Source of the DNA: a virus
Direction: 5' to 3' (one strand)
Virus record (IMG/VR): IMGVR_UViG_3300045286_000115
Location: 1 to 21,529 of that record
DNA length: 21,529 bases
Each line of letters starts with the position of its first letter. The stretch's first letter is position 1. Below, piece by piece: positions 6,202 through 15,240 of this stretch. A program made the translations under genes and the position numbers. Below the pieces are notes generated by a model. That model had not been told where the DNA came from, searched no databases, and was given only the letters and a program-made list of their open reading frames with translations.

Positions 6202-6384
6202 TCAGATGCACAGGATCGGGTACAGCCAGCAGGCCGGCGGCTGCGGTGTGGGCACGTTCGGACCCGTTGGACCGCAGTTGTAGGTGTTGGGCGACTCTGC
6301 CACGAGACACGAGGACACCGGCGCTTGCGCACCGAAAGAAGGGATGGCTGCCAGCAGGGCGGCCAGAAGGATCGGCTTGCTCAT
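6202..6384 (-). CDS. 60-aa secreted cysteine-rich protein
   Basis: The product has an N-terminal signal peptide (MSKPILLAALLAAIPSFGAQ), probably cut near A19 or A21. The short mature peptide has four cysteines (C26, C37, C52, C59) and a Pro-rich tail PTPQPPACWLYPILCI. The even number of cysteines in an exported peptide suggests two disulfides. The end, P-x-C-x3-P-x-L-C-x-stop, matches that of the plus-strand lipoprotein whose stop is one base away. AGGAG lies 5 bases before ATG 6384 and overlaps the TAG stop of the tail-tip gene, so it is a coupled late gene directly after the tail module. I know no family; an envelope, lysis or superinfection role is only suggested by location and export. 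Confidence 0.72.
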   Translation of the reverse strand: MSKPILLAALLAAIPSFGAQAPVSSCLVAESPNTYNCGPTGPNVPTPQPPACWLYPILCI

Positions 6385-6392
6385 GAGTGCTC

Positions 6393-9300
6393 CTATCGCT
6401 TGATTAAGCTGACATGCGTCAAAGGTGCTGAGTCAGCGTTTGCATAGTAGTACAAGCCCACATCAGGATGTTGCCCTTTCAGCAATGCACCGGCCCTGTA
6501 CTGGCTTCCTGCTAACACACTGAACCTTGATGACAAAGTGAAGTGAGCCCGGCTGTTTGGCAATCCTTGTCGTAAATCTTGAGTTGGGGTGTTAGTTGAA
6601 TTCAAGGTGAACACATCGTCTCCAGCAGCAGTAAGGTCAGCAGTAAGGCAACAGCCGGTTCCGATCAGACCAGCCCCCCACTCTGTACCCCCGCCCGAAC
6701 CGTGAGCGTCTAGCTCGACAGTAACTTCAGCTACACAGTCAACCGCTGGCGTGAATACGATACCGCCCAAAATGCTTCGGCTGATGACTGCCTTGGGGTA
6801 GGTGCCTGAGGATGTTGAAGGCGTAAGGACTTCAGTTGCTGCGTTTGCTCCGATCTGCGCTGTTGCAACAGAGTCAAGCTGAGCAAGCTGCCCAGTCGAC
6901 AGATTCGCTGCGCTGACCCACGAGCCGCTGACTCTCAGGTACAGCACAACTGGCGAACTTGAAGTATCAGCCCATACGTCGCCGTCGACTGCACTCTCTG
7001 GCGCACTGTTCTGCCAGTACATGCGGTTGACCGTAGCGCCTTCCGCTGCATTCACAGGCTGGAAGTACAACCAGTCGACCCACACCGACGTCGTCGGGGG
7101 GCTCGCAGACATGTTATTCGCGCCCCAGGTCCACACAACTGCATCTGTCGACAACCAGTTCGGCGTGAAGTCGGCGAGCTGGAGGGTTTGGTAAGACGTC
7201 GTCAGCTTGCTGATGAAGTTCTGGCTGTAAAGTGTGGTAGCCTGGGTTTCGTTGTAGATGTTGAACGGCGCTGCAGTCGGCGAGCCGACCTTCTTCGCAC
7301 GCACGAAGACCTTGTACACCTTGCCCTGCACGAAGCCGGGCACCCGCTGCGATGCGGGGCCACCCGCTGCAGGCGTGAGGTAGTTGTATGCCGTCCAACC
7401 GTCCCATACCCGCAACGAACTGCCGTCCGACGCAGCAGTGTCGCTCACGATGTCAGATTGAGTGCCGTCGTTCCCTGCGTCGTCATTGCCGAAATTGCGC
7501 AGCACCACGCTGATTGCAGTCGCGGGCACATGGGTGATCAACGGCCAGTCGGCTCTCGTAGCTGCGTCTGCGATCCGAGGCGTGTACGACCCGGTCAGCA
7601 GGTCCGACAGCGCAGGTTCTGTGCCGTCGCACAGGAACACCATCGGCGAGGCGAAGATCATCGTGTCACCGACATGCGAACCGTAGTACTGGTAAGCGCG
7701 GGTACTGATGCTGCTGATCCCCGCTTTCCAACACCAATTGACTCCACTGTGAGCCAGCGCACCGGTAACACAGTCGAACATCCCCGCCCCGTTGGAGCTA
7801 AGACCCGTGCTGCCCGCCGGAAAGATGTACCCGACCATGAGGTACCACTGGTCTGCAGTGGGGGGCCTACTGCCGCCTACAAAGTAAGGGTTGTCTTCGA
7901 CTGTCGAAGTGTTCAGATTGCAGACATGCCCCGTCGAGTTGCTCGGACCCCAGTAAGCTTGACCGTCACCCGATAAGTTTTGGACAAAGCACGCGAAAAG
8001 ATACGTCTTCGTAGTGTCAATTTGGAGGTTATTTCCTTCTGCCCCATCGCTGACCCATCCGCCTTGTGCGCCGCCTGCTGACGTCGATACAGCCTTCCAG
8101 ACCGACCCGACCGTCACCCCGTCAGGCATCACTGCAACGTCAAAACTGTTCGTCGCGCCGCCTAGCGGGGACCATCGCTGAGTTGCCCCCGGCGCCCACC
8201 ATGAAGAGTCGATGTAAGGCTTGATGCTAGCGTCCTGCATCAGCACCCACGTACCGTTCTGACGAACGTAGGGGCGGTTGCCATGCGCAGTGTCGAACCA
8301 CAGCGACCCGCTGATTACGAAGTGCTGAGTAGCAGGGTCGACTGCCTGCGAATACACAATCGCCCCGGGGTTGACTGACAGCGCGGCCATCGCACCTGTC
8401 ACGGCGTAGGTGTACTCAGTGACATCGGCAAGACTCTGTTCTGCCCCGCCGTAGACATTGAAGCTGGTGAACTTGAGATGGACAGTCTTGCCGACATAGC
8501 TTGTCGGGTCGAGATCTGCGCTCTTGAAGATCTGACTGTCACACCGCACGAAGAGATCGCTCGTGGAGTGGGCCTGAGTGCCATCAGTACCGTACGCCCC
8601 GCGCACGAGGCCGGTCAGCGTGTACTGCTGCGCGCTCGTAAGCGTGGCAGTTTGGTACGCAAGGTATTCTTGATGCGCACCACCGATGTAACACAGCGTC
8701 ACCAGCGCGGAAGCATCGGTCGCGCTCCCGCTCGTAAGAATCGCTTTGTTGCCGTTCAGAGCGACAGGCAACGACCCGCCCGAGATCGCACCACTGAGCA
8801 CGCCGTGACGCGAGGGGGCGTTCAGTTCGCCCATCTTGCGGTAGTTCGAGCCGTCGAGGCTCACCCACACGCTGCAACCGCCCCAGTATTGACTTGTGCC
8901 CAGGCAAGCCGCCCAGATCTGCAAGCCTGTACCGGTCAGCGGCGCGGGCGCCTCGAAGATCGTCGGGACGTTGATCGAACCCGGGTCGACGTTGCGGTCG
9001 TGAATGAAGCCCTGCCCTGATTGAGTCGGATACGCCGTCGCGGTCGCACTGCCAATCGGGAAGTCTTCCGCTGTGATCGTCATCGCGCCGTCCGTATCTT
9101 CCTCGATCGAGGTGATCCTCACCGGATACTTGTTCAGGCCCTGCTCAAGATCGGTCAGCGTGACGATGTCCATCGGTTCGAGCATGGCAAACGCCCACGA
9201 CAACCGGAACGTGTAAGTCTTGACGACGTTCAGCGAGCGCTGCAGCAGTATCTGCACGATCGTCCGGGCAACTGACGCATCGCAGACCCAGGGCGCGGTC

Positions 9301-10595
9301 AGGATCTCGGCAGACCGAAGACCGTAGGTGTCAATGTCGGCGCCATCCTTGGCTTCGGCGATCTCTTTGGCGTAGTTGCCGGTGAAGAGTTTGCTCGGTG
9401 CATCCCAGGCCCCGCGGTTGCACCACTCGATGCGAAAGTGGTTGTACCGGTCCGCGGCAGCCTTGTCTGCAATCTGGATCGGGTTCTCGTTGTCGAGGAA
9501 GTGGTTGTCGTCGAGGTCGTACAGCGGCGTGGTGTTCGCCGTGTAGGTTCGACCGTTAGCGGTCAGGGACTTGTCGCCGTAAGGTACGATCCGCAACTGA
9601 TTGCCCGACCACACCCCGGCTGAGTTCGTCAGCTTGAGGCACTGCGCCACGAGATCAGCCGCCTTCTGTTGCGACGTGATCGCCGGGCTCAAGAGCAGGC
9701 CTGAGGCGAGGCAGTAGTCAGAGTAGGTCGTCAGATCCGCGAGCCGCGAAGCCGGGAACTGCGCGCCACCGCCGGCCCCGATCAGCAGGTCAGTCAGAAA
9801 CGAAGCGCCGTCAACATCGGGTAGTGACGTGCTCGAACCATAAGCCAACCGCCCGACCACCTCGAAGTTGTGGTTTTCAAGCTGCGCAGCGTTGCCTAGG
9901 CGGTACTGCTGACCCGCCACGTAGCACAAGCCCGGGTACCGCAACTGCTCGTTCGAGGGGGCGATCGAAGTGAGAGGGCCCCATAGCGGCTGATCGATCG
10001 CACCAGGGGCGAAACTAAGCCCTAGCTCGTCGAGGCTTTGCTGCCCTGTCGAGCCGCTAAGCCACTGATACGTGATCAGCAACTGCTGCCCTGTGAAGTC
10101 CGCCGAGAACGTGATCTTGCTTGACGCCGAATCGAAGGTGAAGTCGACCCCCTGCGCAAGGGGAGGTAACGGGTAGCCTTGCGAAACACCGATGATCTGG
10201 CGGATCGTGTGCAGCGGGGTGAACTGCCGCGATCCTGAAACCGTGTAGTACTCGGTCAGGATGTTGTAAGTCGAGGGGTCGACCCCTCCTTTCGATGCGG
10301 CTTGCCCTTTCCACACCCGCGGAATCGAACTGACGAGCCCGGCGCACACAGCCATGATCAAGTCAGCAGCGTAGGTGTAGGTCGTATCGACCATGTTCGG
10401 GCTGCCGCCCTTGCCGCCGCCCTGATTGGCAGTCTCGTGCGCAGTTGCCGAGAAGTTGCCATACCACAGCAGGTTCCCGGCGATCCGGTTCACGCCCCAG
10501 ACAAGAGGGATGCAGACCCCGTAAGCCGAACTTTGGATCTGGAAAGCTTCCAGCTTGTCTTGACTGTGCGAAAGAGACTGGCTACCCCCACCCAT
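6393..10595 (-). CDS. tail-tip / host-specificity protein (GTA gp15 or phage J-like)
   Basis: This 1400-residue protein ends the tail operon, where siphoviruses encode the central fibre or tip attachment protein. The first 550 residues look like the tip hub: IPLVWGVNRIAGNLLWYGNF near residues 30-48, a YTYAADLIMAVCAGLV strand, and the long Phage-tail_3-like block with DGASFLTDLLIGAG and YSDYCLASGLLLSP (about 260-305), reaching LEPMDIVTLTD. The rest is a chain of beta-rich, Gly/Ser/Thr-rich modules. Two copies of a wrapper-like motif are visible: FDTAHGNRPYVRQNGTWV near 770 and DGDVWADTSSSPVVLYL with SGSWV near 1205. These are likely carbohydrate- or receptor-binding parts. The start ATG lies 14 bases inside the peptidase gene end. 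The C-terminal coding bases are clearly lower in GC than the N-terminal part, which suggests module exchange. Confidence 0.88.
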   Translation of the reverse strand: MGGGSQSLSHSQDKLEAFQIQSSAYGVCIPLVWGVNRIAGNLLWYGNFSATAHETANQGGGKGGSPNMVDTTYTYAADLIMAVCAGLVSSIPRVWKGQAASKGGVDPSTYNILTEYYTVSGSRQFTPLHTIRQIIGVSQGYPLPPLAQGVDFTFDSASSKITFSADFTGQQLLITYQWLSGSTGQQSLDELGLSFAPGAIDQPLWGPLTSIAPSNEQLRYPGLCYVAGQQYRLGNAAQLENHNFEVVGRLAYGSSTSLPDVDGASFLTDLLIGAGGGAQFPASRLADLTTYSDYCLASGLLLSPAITSQQKAADLVAQCLKLTNSAGVWSGNQLRIVPYGDKSLTANGRTYTANTTPLYDLDDNHFLDNENPIQIADKAAADRYNHFRIEWCNRGAWDAPSKLFTGNYAKEIAEAKDGADIDTYGLRSAEILTAPWVCDASVARTIVQILLQRSLNVVKTYTFRLSWAFAMLEPMDIVTLTDLEQGLNKYPVRITSIEEDTDGAMTITAEDFPIGSATATAYPTQSGQGFIHDRNVDPGSINVPTIFEAPAPLTGTGLQIWAACLGTSQYWGGCSVWVSLDGSNYRKMGELNAPSRHGVLSGAISGGSLPVALNGNKAILTSGSATDASALVTLCYIGGAHQEYLAYQTATLTSAQQYTLTGLVRGAYGTDGTQAHSTSDLFVRCDSQIFKSADLDPTSYVGKTVHLKFTSFNVYGGAEQSLADVTEYTYAVTGAMAALSVNPGAIVYSQAVDPATQHFVISGSLWFDTAHGNRPYVRQNGTWVLMQDASIKPYIDSSWWAPGATQRWSPLGGATNSFDVAVMPDGVTVGSVWKAVSTSAGGAQGGWVSDGAEGNNLQIDTTKTYLFACFVQNLSGDGQAYWGPSNSTGHVCNLNTSTVEDNPYFVGGSRPPTADQWYLMVGYIFPAGSTGLSSNGAGMFDCVTGALAHSGVNWCWKAGISSISTRAYQYYGSHVGDTMIFASPMVFLCDGTEPALSDLLTGSYTPRIADAATRADWPLITHVPATAISVVLRNFGNDDAGNDGTQSDIVSDTAASDGSSLRVWDGWTAYNYLTPAAGGPASQRVPGFVQGKVYKVFVRAKKVGSPTAAPFNIYNETQATTLYSQNFISKLTTSYQTLQLADFTPNWLSTDAVVWTWGANNMSASPPTTSVWVDWLYFQPVNAAEGATVNRMYWQNSAPESAVDGDVWADTSSSPVVLYLRVSGSWVSAANLSTGQLAQLDSVATAQIGANAATEVLTPSTSSGTYPKAVISRSILGGIVFTPAVDCVAEVTVELDAHGSGGGTEWGAGLIGTGCCLTADLTAAGDDVFTLNSTNTPTQDLRQGLPNSRAHFTLSSRFSVLAGSQYRAGALLKGQHPDVGLYYYANADSAPLTHVSLIKR

Positions 10596-11016
10596 GACAC
10601 AGACTCCAGTACTGAACCGGCCGACCGCTCAAAGGCGCTTCGCCTTGGCGGTTGAACGTGACGCCGATCTTGACATAGGCGTGCACGACTCCGAGGGCAT
10701 CGTCGACGATGATCGAGCCGTGCGAGAAGCACCGGCCGAACTTGAACAGTGCTACATCGCCCTGCCTGGGCGAGTCAACCGGCACGGCCCCTGCCGACCG
10801 AAGCCACTTCAGGTATAGCTCATCTGAGTGGTGCAGGTGGAAGCGGGGGTTGTAAGGCCTGGGATCGAAGCCCCTCGGGCCCAGGCCTGCTGCGTCGAAC
10901 ACCCGAACGAGCAGCATCGCGCAGTCGACACCTACACCCTTCAGGTCGGCACATTCATGATAGGGAGTTTTCAGCCACGACAGGGCTTCGGCAGCGATGC
11001 GCTCGCGCAGGTTCAT
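10582..11016 (-). CDS. NlpC/P60-family tail-tip peptidase (GTA gp14-like)
   Basis: The 144-residue product is a compact NlpC/P60 cysteine peptidase of the tail-tip type, which cuts peptidoglycan stem peptides during DNA entry. The catalytic cysteine is C32 in GVDCAMLLVRVF, the general-base histidine is H99 in CFSHGSIIVDD, and H112 in VVHAYV is the likely third polar residue. RQGDVALFKFGR before the histidine is the usual GD strand. It has no signal peptide, as expected for a virion component and unlike a secreted endolysin. Its ATG overlaps the DUF2163 stop (ATGA, 11013-11016), and its end overlaps the tip gene by 14 bases. The position between DUF2163 and the tip gene matches the gene order of gene transfer agents and many siphophages. 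Confidence 0.92.
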   Translation of the reverse strand: MNLRERIAAEALSWLKTPYHECADLKGVGVDCAMLLVRVFDAAGLGPRGFDPRPYNPRFHLHHSDELYLKWLRSAGAVPVDSPRQGDVALFKFGRCFSHGSIIVDDALGVVHAYVKIGVTFNRQGEAPLSGRPVQYWSLCHGWG

Positions 11017-11918
11017 GCAATCGTGTCCGGCGGCGGGATGTAAGGCTCGCCGCGGAAGTGCACGACATTCGCGTACCGGTTCGTGCAGGTAGCTTGACTC
11101 TTGTCGCAGCCGGCCTGAATGCTGAATGTGTCAGCCGGTGCCCAGGCGAAGGGGAAAGGCACGATCGTCGTGATCGAGACGTTTCTCAGGTACTGCCTCA
11201 CCGTGCGAGACACACCATTGTTCGCGCCACTGGTGAAGGTAATCTTGCCCAGATCGAACATATGGTCGCCGAGGGCAAGTCCTGTGTTTGGAATCGTGGC
11301 GTAGTCGCTGCCTGTCGGCCCGGCTGAAGCAGAGGACGAGTAGGTGAACGATGCCCGCGATACGCCGCAGTTCGCGTCGAAGAGAGTGTTGCGACAGTAC
11401 GGCTGATAGACGTCGCGGGGCAGCGACACGTCAAGCAACTGCAGATCGCTGTTGACCGTCACTTGCTTGGTGTGCCTGCCGCCTTCGATTGCGCCCACAG
11501 TACCGCTGAACTCGACACAGCTACCGACCGGGCTGAAGCTGCCGCCGCCGTCGTCATGGTAGAACAGCCGCTCGTGCAGCAGAGCCGCCCCGAGCAGACC
11601 ACTCTGCGCGAGGAACTTCATGAAGGGAACCCCGTTTACAGTCACGCCAGGGCTCGAACTGATCGACAGGGACAACGAGTCGACCTGCAGCGATGTGCTG
11701 CGCGAAATCCGATCGCGCTCGATGATCGGGCCAGCAGTGAAGGTTCGGCCGCCTACGGTCAGACTGCGGTCGGCACCTGTGTACCGCAGTACCTGCCCGC
11801 CAAGCAACGTGAACGTGTACAGATCGGCCCAGGGCGCCTGCCTGACGTTGCCCGTGATCAGCGAGTTCAGGAAGGCCAGAAGCGCGCCGGTGCTGACTTC
11901 CCAATAGGGCGACTTCAT
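11013..11918 (-). CDS. DUF2163 / phage BR0599-family tail protein (GTA gp13-like)
   Basis: The 301-residue product carries the N-terminal DUF2163 region (WADLYTFTLLGGQVLRYTG near residue 30, then ERDRISRSTSLQVDSLSLSI). The C-terminal phage_BR0599 part is marked by PYCRNTLFDANCGVS and, near the end, AGCDKSQATCTNRYANVVHF with GEPYIPPP. The cysteines in these blocks (near residues 180, 190, 274 and 280) are conserved in the family, where they may bind metal or an iron-sulfur cluster in the tail hub. It probably forms part of the distal tail hub between the DUF2460 protein and the tip peptidase. Both ends overlap neighbours by ATGA (11013-11016 and 11915-11918), so it is tightly coupled. There is no sign of truncation; family length is about 290-300. 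Confidence 0.92.
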   Translation of the reverse strand: MKSPYWEVSTGALLAFLNSLITGNVRQAPWADLYTFTLLGGQVLRYTGADRSLTVGGRTFTAGPIIERDRISRSTSLQVDSLSLSISSSPGVTVNGVPFMKFLAQSGLLGAALLHERLFYHDDGGGSFSPVGSCVEFSGTVGAIEGGRHTKQVTVNSDLQLLDVSLPRDVYQPYCRNTLFDANCGVSRASFTYSSSASAGPTGSDYATIPNTGLALGDHMFDLGKITFTSGANNGVSRTVRQYLRNVSITTIVPFPFAWAPADTFSIQAGCDKSQATCTNRYANVVHFRGEPYIPPPDTIA

Positions 11919-12517
11919 GGCAGCACCGTCTTGAAGCTGACTTCACGGGCTTCCCATAGCTTGTGCATGAACTTGGTGAACTCAAGTTCGTCCGCCTCGA
12001 AACGGCATCGCCAGTAGAACGAACCGGTCCACGTCAGCGAAGCCCCGTTGGCCGGCGCTGACACGAACGTCACTAGGCCTGAACTGCCGACCGTGTAGTC
12101 GCCCGGCGTGCTCTTCAGGACCCCCGCGACCGAGATTGCTGGCGCCCCGTTCAGGTCGTACACCGGCTCGCTCGAAGCCCCCAGCGTGCGCGCAAGCTGA
12201 AAGGTCTTCGTGCTCCCGTCGCCAGTACCGAACACACTGCCGCCAGCAGCATAGTCGTCAGGGTCAGTGAAGAACCAGTCGTCGTAAGACCCCTTCCGCG
12301 CATTGTAGAACCCGAGCAAGGTACGGAACCCATCGAGCCAGGATCCGTTGTCAGTCAGAATGTCGTATGTGAGGATGTAGCGGTATCGAGGTGACCCCAT
12401 CAAAAAGCCGCGGTACTCGCGCCCACTGGCCGCCTCGTGCGTGATGGTCTTGAACATCGGCACGCGCCGGACGTCGAATGCGAGCCCAGGTAGCGAGGGA
12501 TAGACTGCGTTGCTCAT
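11915..12517 (-). CDS. DUF2460 distal tail protein (GTA gp12-like)
   Basis: The 200-residue product matches the DUF2460 family: an opening YPSLPGLAFDVRRVPMFKT, then ASGREYR and a YRYILTYDILTDN strand. The aromatic segment LLGFYNARKGSYDDWFFTDP follows, and the end is WRCRFEADELEFTKFMHKLW. Family members act as the distal tail ring that joins the tail tube to the baseplate hub. Length is typical (about 200-210). The gene begins within the end of the tape measure gene (ATGA at 12514-12517) and ends within the DUF2163 start, with no free ribosome site, so translation probably depends on the upstream gene. Confidence 0.92.
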   Translation of the reverse strand: MSNAVYPSLPGLAFDVRRVPMFKTITHEAASGREYRGFLMGSPRYRYILTYDILTDNGSWLDGFRTLLGFYNARKGSYDDWFFTDPDDYAAGGSVFGTGDGSTKTFQLARTLGASSEPVYDLNGAPAISVAGVLKSTPGDYTVGSSGLVTFVSAPANGASLTWTGSFYWRCRFEADELEFTKFMHKLWEAREVSFKTVLP

Positions 12518-15240
12518 GGCCGTCGGATCTGGAAGTTGCGCTCGGCAAGCTTCAGGTGCTTGACGATCTTGTCGCCGCCGCCCATCTTGAGCCAGCCTTC
12601 AAAGCTGCGCGCGTCAAGCGCTTGCACCGTCAGGTTCATCCCGCCTCCGAGCCCGCCGCCCTTGTTGATCAGTTCGCGAAGGCCCTGGGCTTCCTTCGGC
12701 GGGATCGCCATCTCGCCCTTGTGCATCGCGACAAGCTGATCCTGGGGGAGTTCCCATTGGCCCTTCTCAGCCCCTGAGATGTTGCTGATGATGCCCTTGA
12801 CCGCAGCAAAGGCCGCCGCACCTGCTGCAACCGCCAGGAACGGGCCGACGTAGGGGATGCTCGCCATCGCTTGGAAAGCCCCCGCCATCGCTTCCCAGGC
12901 GTAGACCATGATGTTCTTGATCGCCGTGCCCGCTGTAATCGCCAGCGACGTCAGGGCTCCCGCCTGCTCGGCAGCCGTACGGGCTTCCACACCGGCGACT
13001 GTGGCGGTCGTCTGCGCTTCTTGATTCACCACGGTAGCCGCCAGCATCCGGTCGAGCCCGTCAACGACCATGTCGACTGCCTTCTGAATGACCTTGCCGC
13101 CTTCGGTACCTTCGCCGAAGAGCCGCTGCATGAACTTCTTCGCGATCAGTTCCTCGAAGGTCTTCGCGACCGAGATCCCGAACTCGCGGAAGATGTCGCG
13201 CATGCTCTTGACGTGCTGCATCATGTTGACGAGCAGGCTCTCCCCTGCCTGCTCGATGCTCCGCTGCGCATCGAGAGCGAAGCGCCGACGTTCAAGAGCG
13301 GCTTGGTTGTTGATCTGCGTCAGCCGCTGCTGATGCTGTTGTTCAGCCTTTTCGCGGTCAGCGTCAAGCTTGGCTTGCTCTACCTTGTCTTGGTGTACAA
13401 GATTCTGTCGATCGTTCAGCCCTTGCTGTTCGATCCGATACCGCCGGTCTTCAAGTTCGAGTTCAGCCGTCAAGGCTTCCTGATCGTCGACCTGACGAAG
13501 GGCCTTCCGCTGTTGAAGGATAGCTCGGTCCTGTTCGAGTTCAGCACTTGCGCGCCCACCAGCCCTGCCCGATTCGACCTGACTCAGCTTGTCGGCCTGA
13601 GCCTGCAGGGCGTTCGCTTCTTCCCGCGCATTCGCCCGGGTGATCTCCAGTTGCTGCATTCCGAGCGCGATCAGCTTGGCTCGAATTGCAGTCTCTTGCG
13701 TGTCGATCTTCGTGCGCTCGATAGGGTCCTTCGCCTTGCCGCGCGCCTTCTCCAGCGCACTCAAACTGACGACTTCGGTGTCGATCTCGGCGCGGTTCTG
13801 CTTGAGTTGCAGGTCCCGCTTCTGTTCGTAGTAGCTTTCAATGCTGACAAGGTTGTTCTTGTACGAATCGTCAAGTGCCTTCTCTTGTTCCTTGACCGAC
13901 TCACGAACGATCGCAAGTTCCTTCTGTGCTTCAGCAGCCGCAAGGGCCGCCTGAGCCTGGGCAAGCTGCGGGCCTTTCATGTCCTTTGCGCCGCCAGTAC
14001 CTGACCGAGGCTTCGCAGCAGTTTCAGGCGCCTTCGCATCAGGCACATCTGCCATCTTCTTGATCTGCTCGCCCCCGTCGCGAGCAATATCCGCCATCTT
14101 CTTCGCGTGCTCGCGCGCCATGTCCTGCAACTGTTCAGAACCGCGCCGCCACACTTCAGCGATCCGAGCAGGTGCTGACAGGATCGATCCAGACTCGAAC
14201 GCGACGATCGTCTCGCCGAGCACCATGAACGTCACGACAACCTGCTCGATCGCGACCTTGATCACCTCGAACGCTTCAAGGATGACTGTCTTGACCGTTA
14301 CAACCGCGATGCCGATCACGGTCAGCACGTTTTTGAAGAACTGCAGGCCGGTCATACCCGTCGACTCAGGCGCGAACGTGTCGTGCAACACCTTGCCAAT
14401 GGCAGCAAAGCCTTCGGTGACGAGGTTAGCGACCGAGCGCACGACTTCCATGACCGAATCAACGATCGTGATGAACAGTTCGAGCGCAGCGCCCGCCCCC
14501 TCGACGATCTGAGGGCCCAGGGCGACGAACTTCTCGCCCATCTCGGTGAGGCGCGGCATCATGCGGGTGCCGATGGTCTTCTCGACTGCTTCGAGCACCT
14601 CGTGCACCTTCACCATCATGTCGCCGTAAGCGTCCTTGATCTGAATATCCGATTCGGTGACAACGAGGCCTAGCTTACGCTGTTCTTCGGCAAGTTCCTC
14701 GACGTCCATCTTCATCGCACGCATGAAAGGCTCGATGTCACGAGCCCCGCGGCCGAGCAGTTGAAGTGAAGCTGAGTTACGGTCAGCCCCGACCTTCAGC
14801 CCTTCAAGCGCTGTGATCGTGTTGCGGAACTGCTGTTCGGCCGACAGCATGTTGCCGTTGCCGTCGCGCAGTTGAATGCCGTAAGCCCGGAAAGCTTCCT
14901 CGTTCGAGTTGATGCGCATCTGCATCCGCATCATGGTTGACGCGAAAGCTTCACCCGAGCTATCCGACATCCTGAGCGCAGTGGCCCAGGCCTGCGCTTG
15001 ATCCGCCGCCATGCCTGTCTGGTACATCAGGCGGCGGGTCGAATCGATCATCTCTTCAGTGCTGCGGATCATCTCGCGGAAGGCTTCACCTCCTGCAAGG
15101 GCCGCCGTGACTCCTGCGAGCACGCCAGAGAACTTCTCGAAGACCCCCGACAGACCCTCGAACTTCTCTTTCAGTGTCTCGACCGCTTCCAGCAGCGGAT
15201 CAGCACTGGCGCCGAACCCTACGTGGACGTCTTCAGCCAT
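12514..15240 (-). CDS. tail tape measure protein
   Basis: At 908 residues this is the second longest gene of the tail operon and lies directly after the tail chaperone frameshift pair, the fixed position for tape measures. Residues 20-95 and roughly 420-700 are long helical, Gln/Glu/Lys/Arg-rich coiled-coil stretches. A hydrophobic region around 230-330 and another near the C-terminus (AYAWEAMAGAFQAMASIPYV, then AVAAGAAAFAAVKGII) are the membrane-active segments typical of such proteins. The last 70 residues contain GGGLGGG before a short tail. With the usual 1.5 angstrom per residue rule, the tail would be roughly 135 nm long. The start at 15240 has GGAG 8 bases upstream and overlaps the end of the frameshift extension by 22 bases. 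Confidence 0.93.
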   Translation of the reverse strand: MAEDVHVGFGASADPLLEAVETLKEKFEGLSGVFEKFSGVLAGVTAALAGGEAFREMIRSTEEMIDSTRRLMYQTGMAADQAQAWATALRMSDSSGEAFASTMMRMQMRINSNEEAFRAYGIQLRDGNGNMLSAEQQFRNTITALEGLKVGADRNSASLQLLGRGARDIEPFMRAMKMDVEELAEEQRKLGLVVTESDIQIKDAYGDMMVKVHEVLEAVEKTIGTRMMPRLTEMGEKFVALGPQIVEGAGAALELFITIVDSVMEVVRSVANLVTEGFAAIGKVLHDTFAPESTGMTGLQFFKNVLTVIGIAVVTVKTVILEAFEVIKVAIEQVVVTFMVLGETIVAFESGSILSAPARIAEVWRRGSEQLQDMAREHAKKMADIARDGGEQIKKMADVPDAKAPETAAKPRSGTGGAKDMKGPQLAQAQAALAAAEAQKELAIVRESVKEQEKALDDSYKNNLVSIESYYEQKRDLQLKQNRAEIDTEVVSLSALEKARGKAKDPIERTKIDTQETAIRAKLIALGMQQLEITRANAREEANALQAQADKLSQVESGRAGGRASAELEQDRAILQQRKALRQVDDQEALTAELELEDRRYRIEQQGLNDRQNLVHQDKVEQAKLDADREKAEQQHQQRLTQINNQAALERRRFALDAQRSIEQAGESLLVNMMQHVKSMRDIFREFGISVAKTFEELIAKKFMQRLFGEGTEGGKVIQKAVDMVVDGLDRMLAATVVNQEAQTTATVAGVEARTAAEQAGALTSLAITAGTAIKNIMVYAWEAMAGAFQAMASIPYVGPFLAVAAGAAAFAAVKGIISNISGAEKGQWELPQDQLVAMHKGEMAIPPKEAQGLRELINKGGGLGGGMNLTVQALDARSFEGWLKMGGGDKIVKHLKLAERNFQIRRP

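Noticed and set aside
10582-11016. Peptidase gene as the phage endolysin
   Set aside because: No signal or cell-wall-binding part, and its place between DUF2163 and the tip gene is that of virion tail-tip peptidases.
12871-14004. 377-codon plus-strand frame across the tape measure gene
   Set aside because: Antisense to a clear coiled-coil tape measure; Leu/Phe-rich look comes from complementing Gln/Glu/Lys codons.
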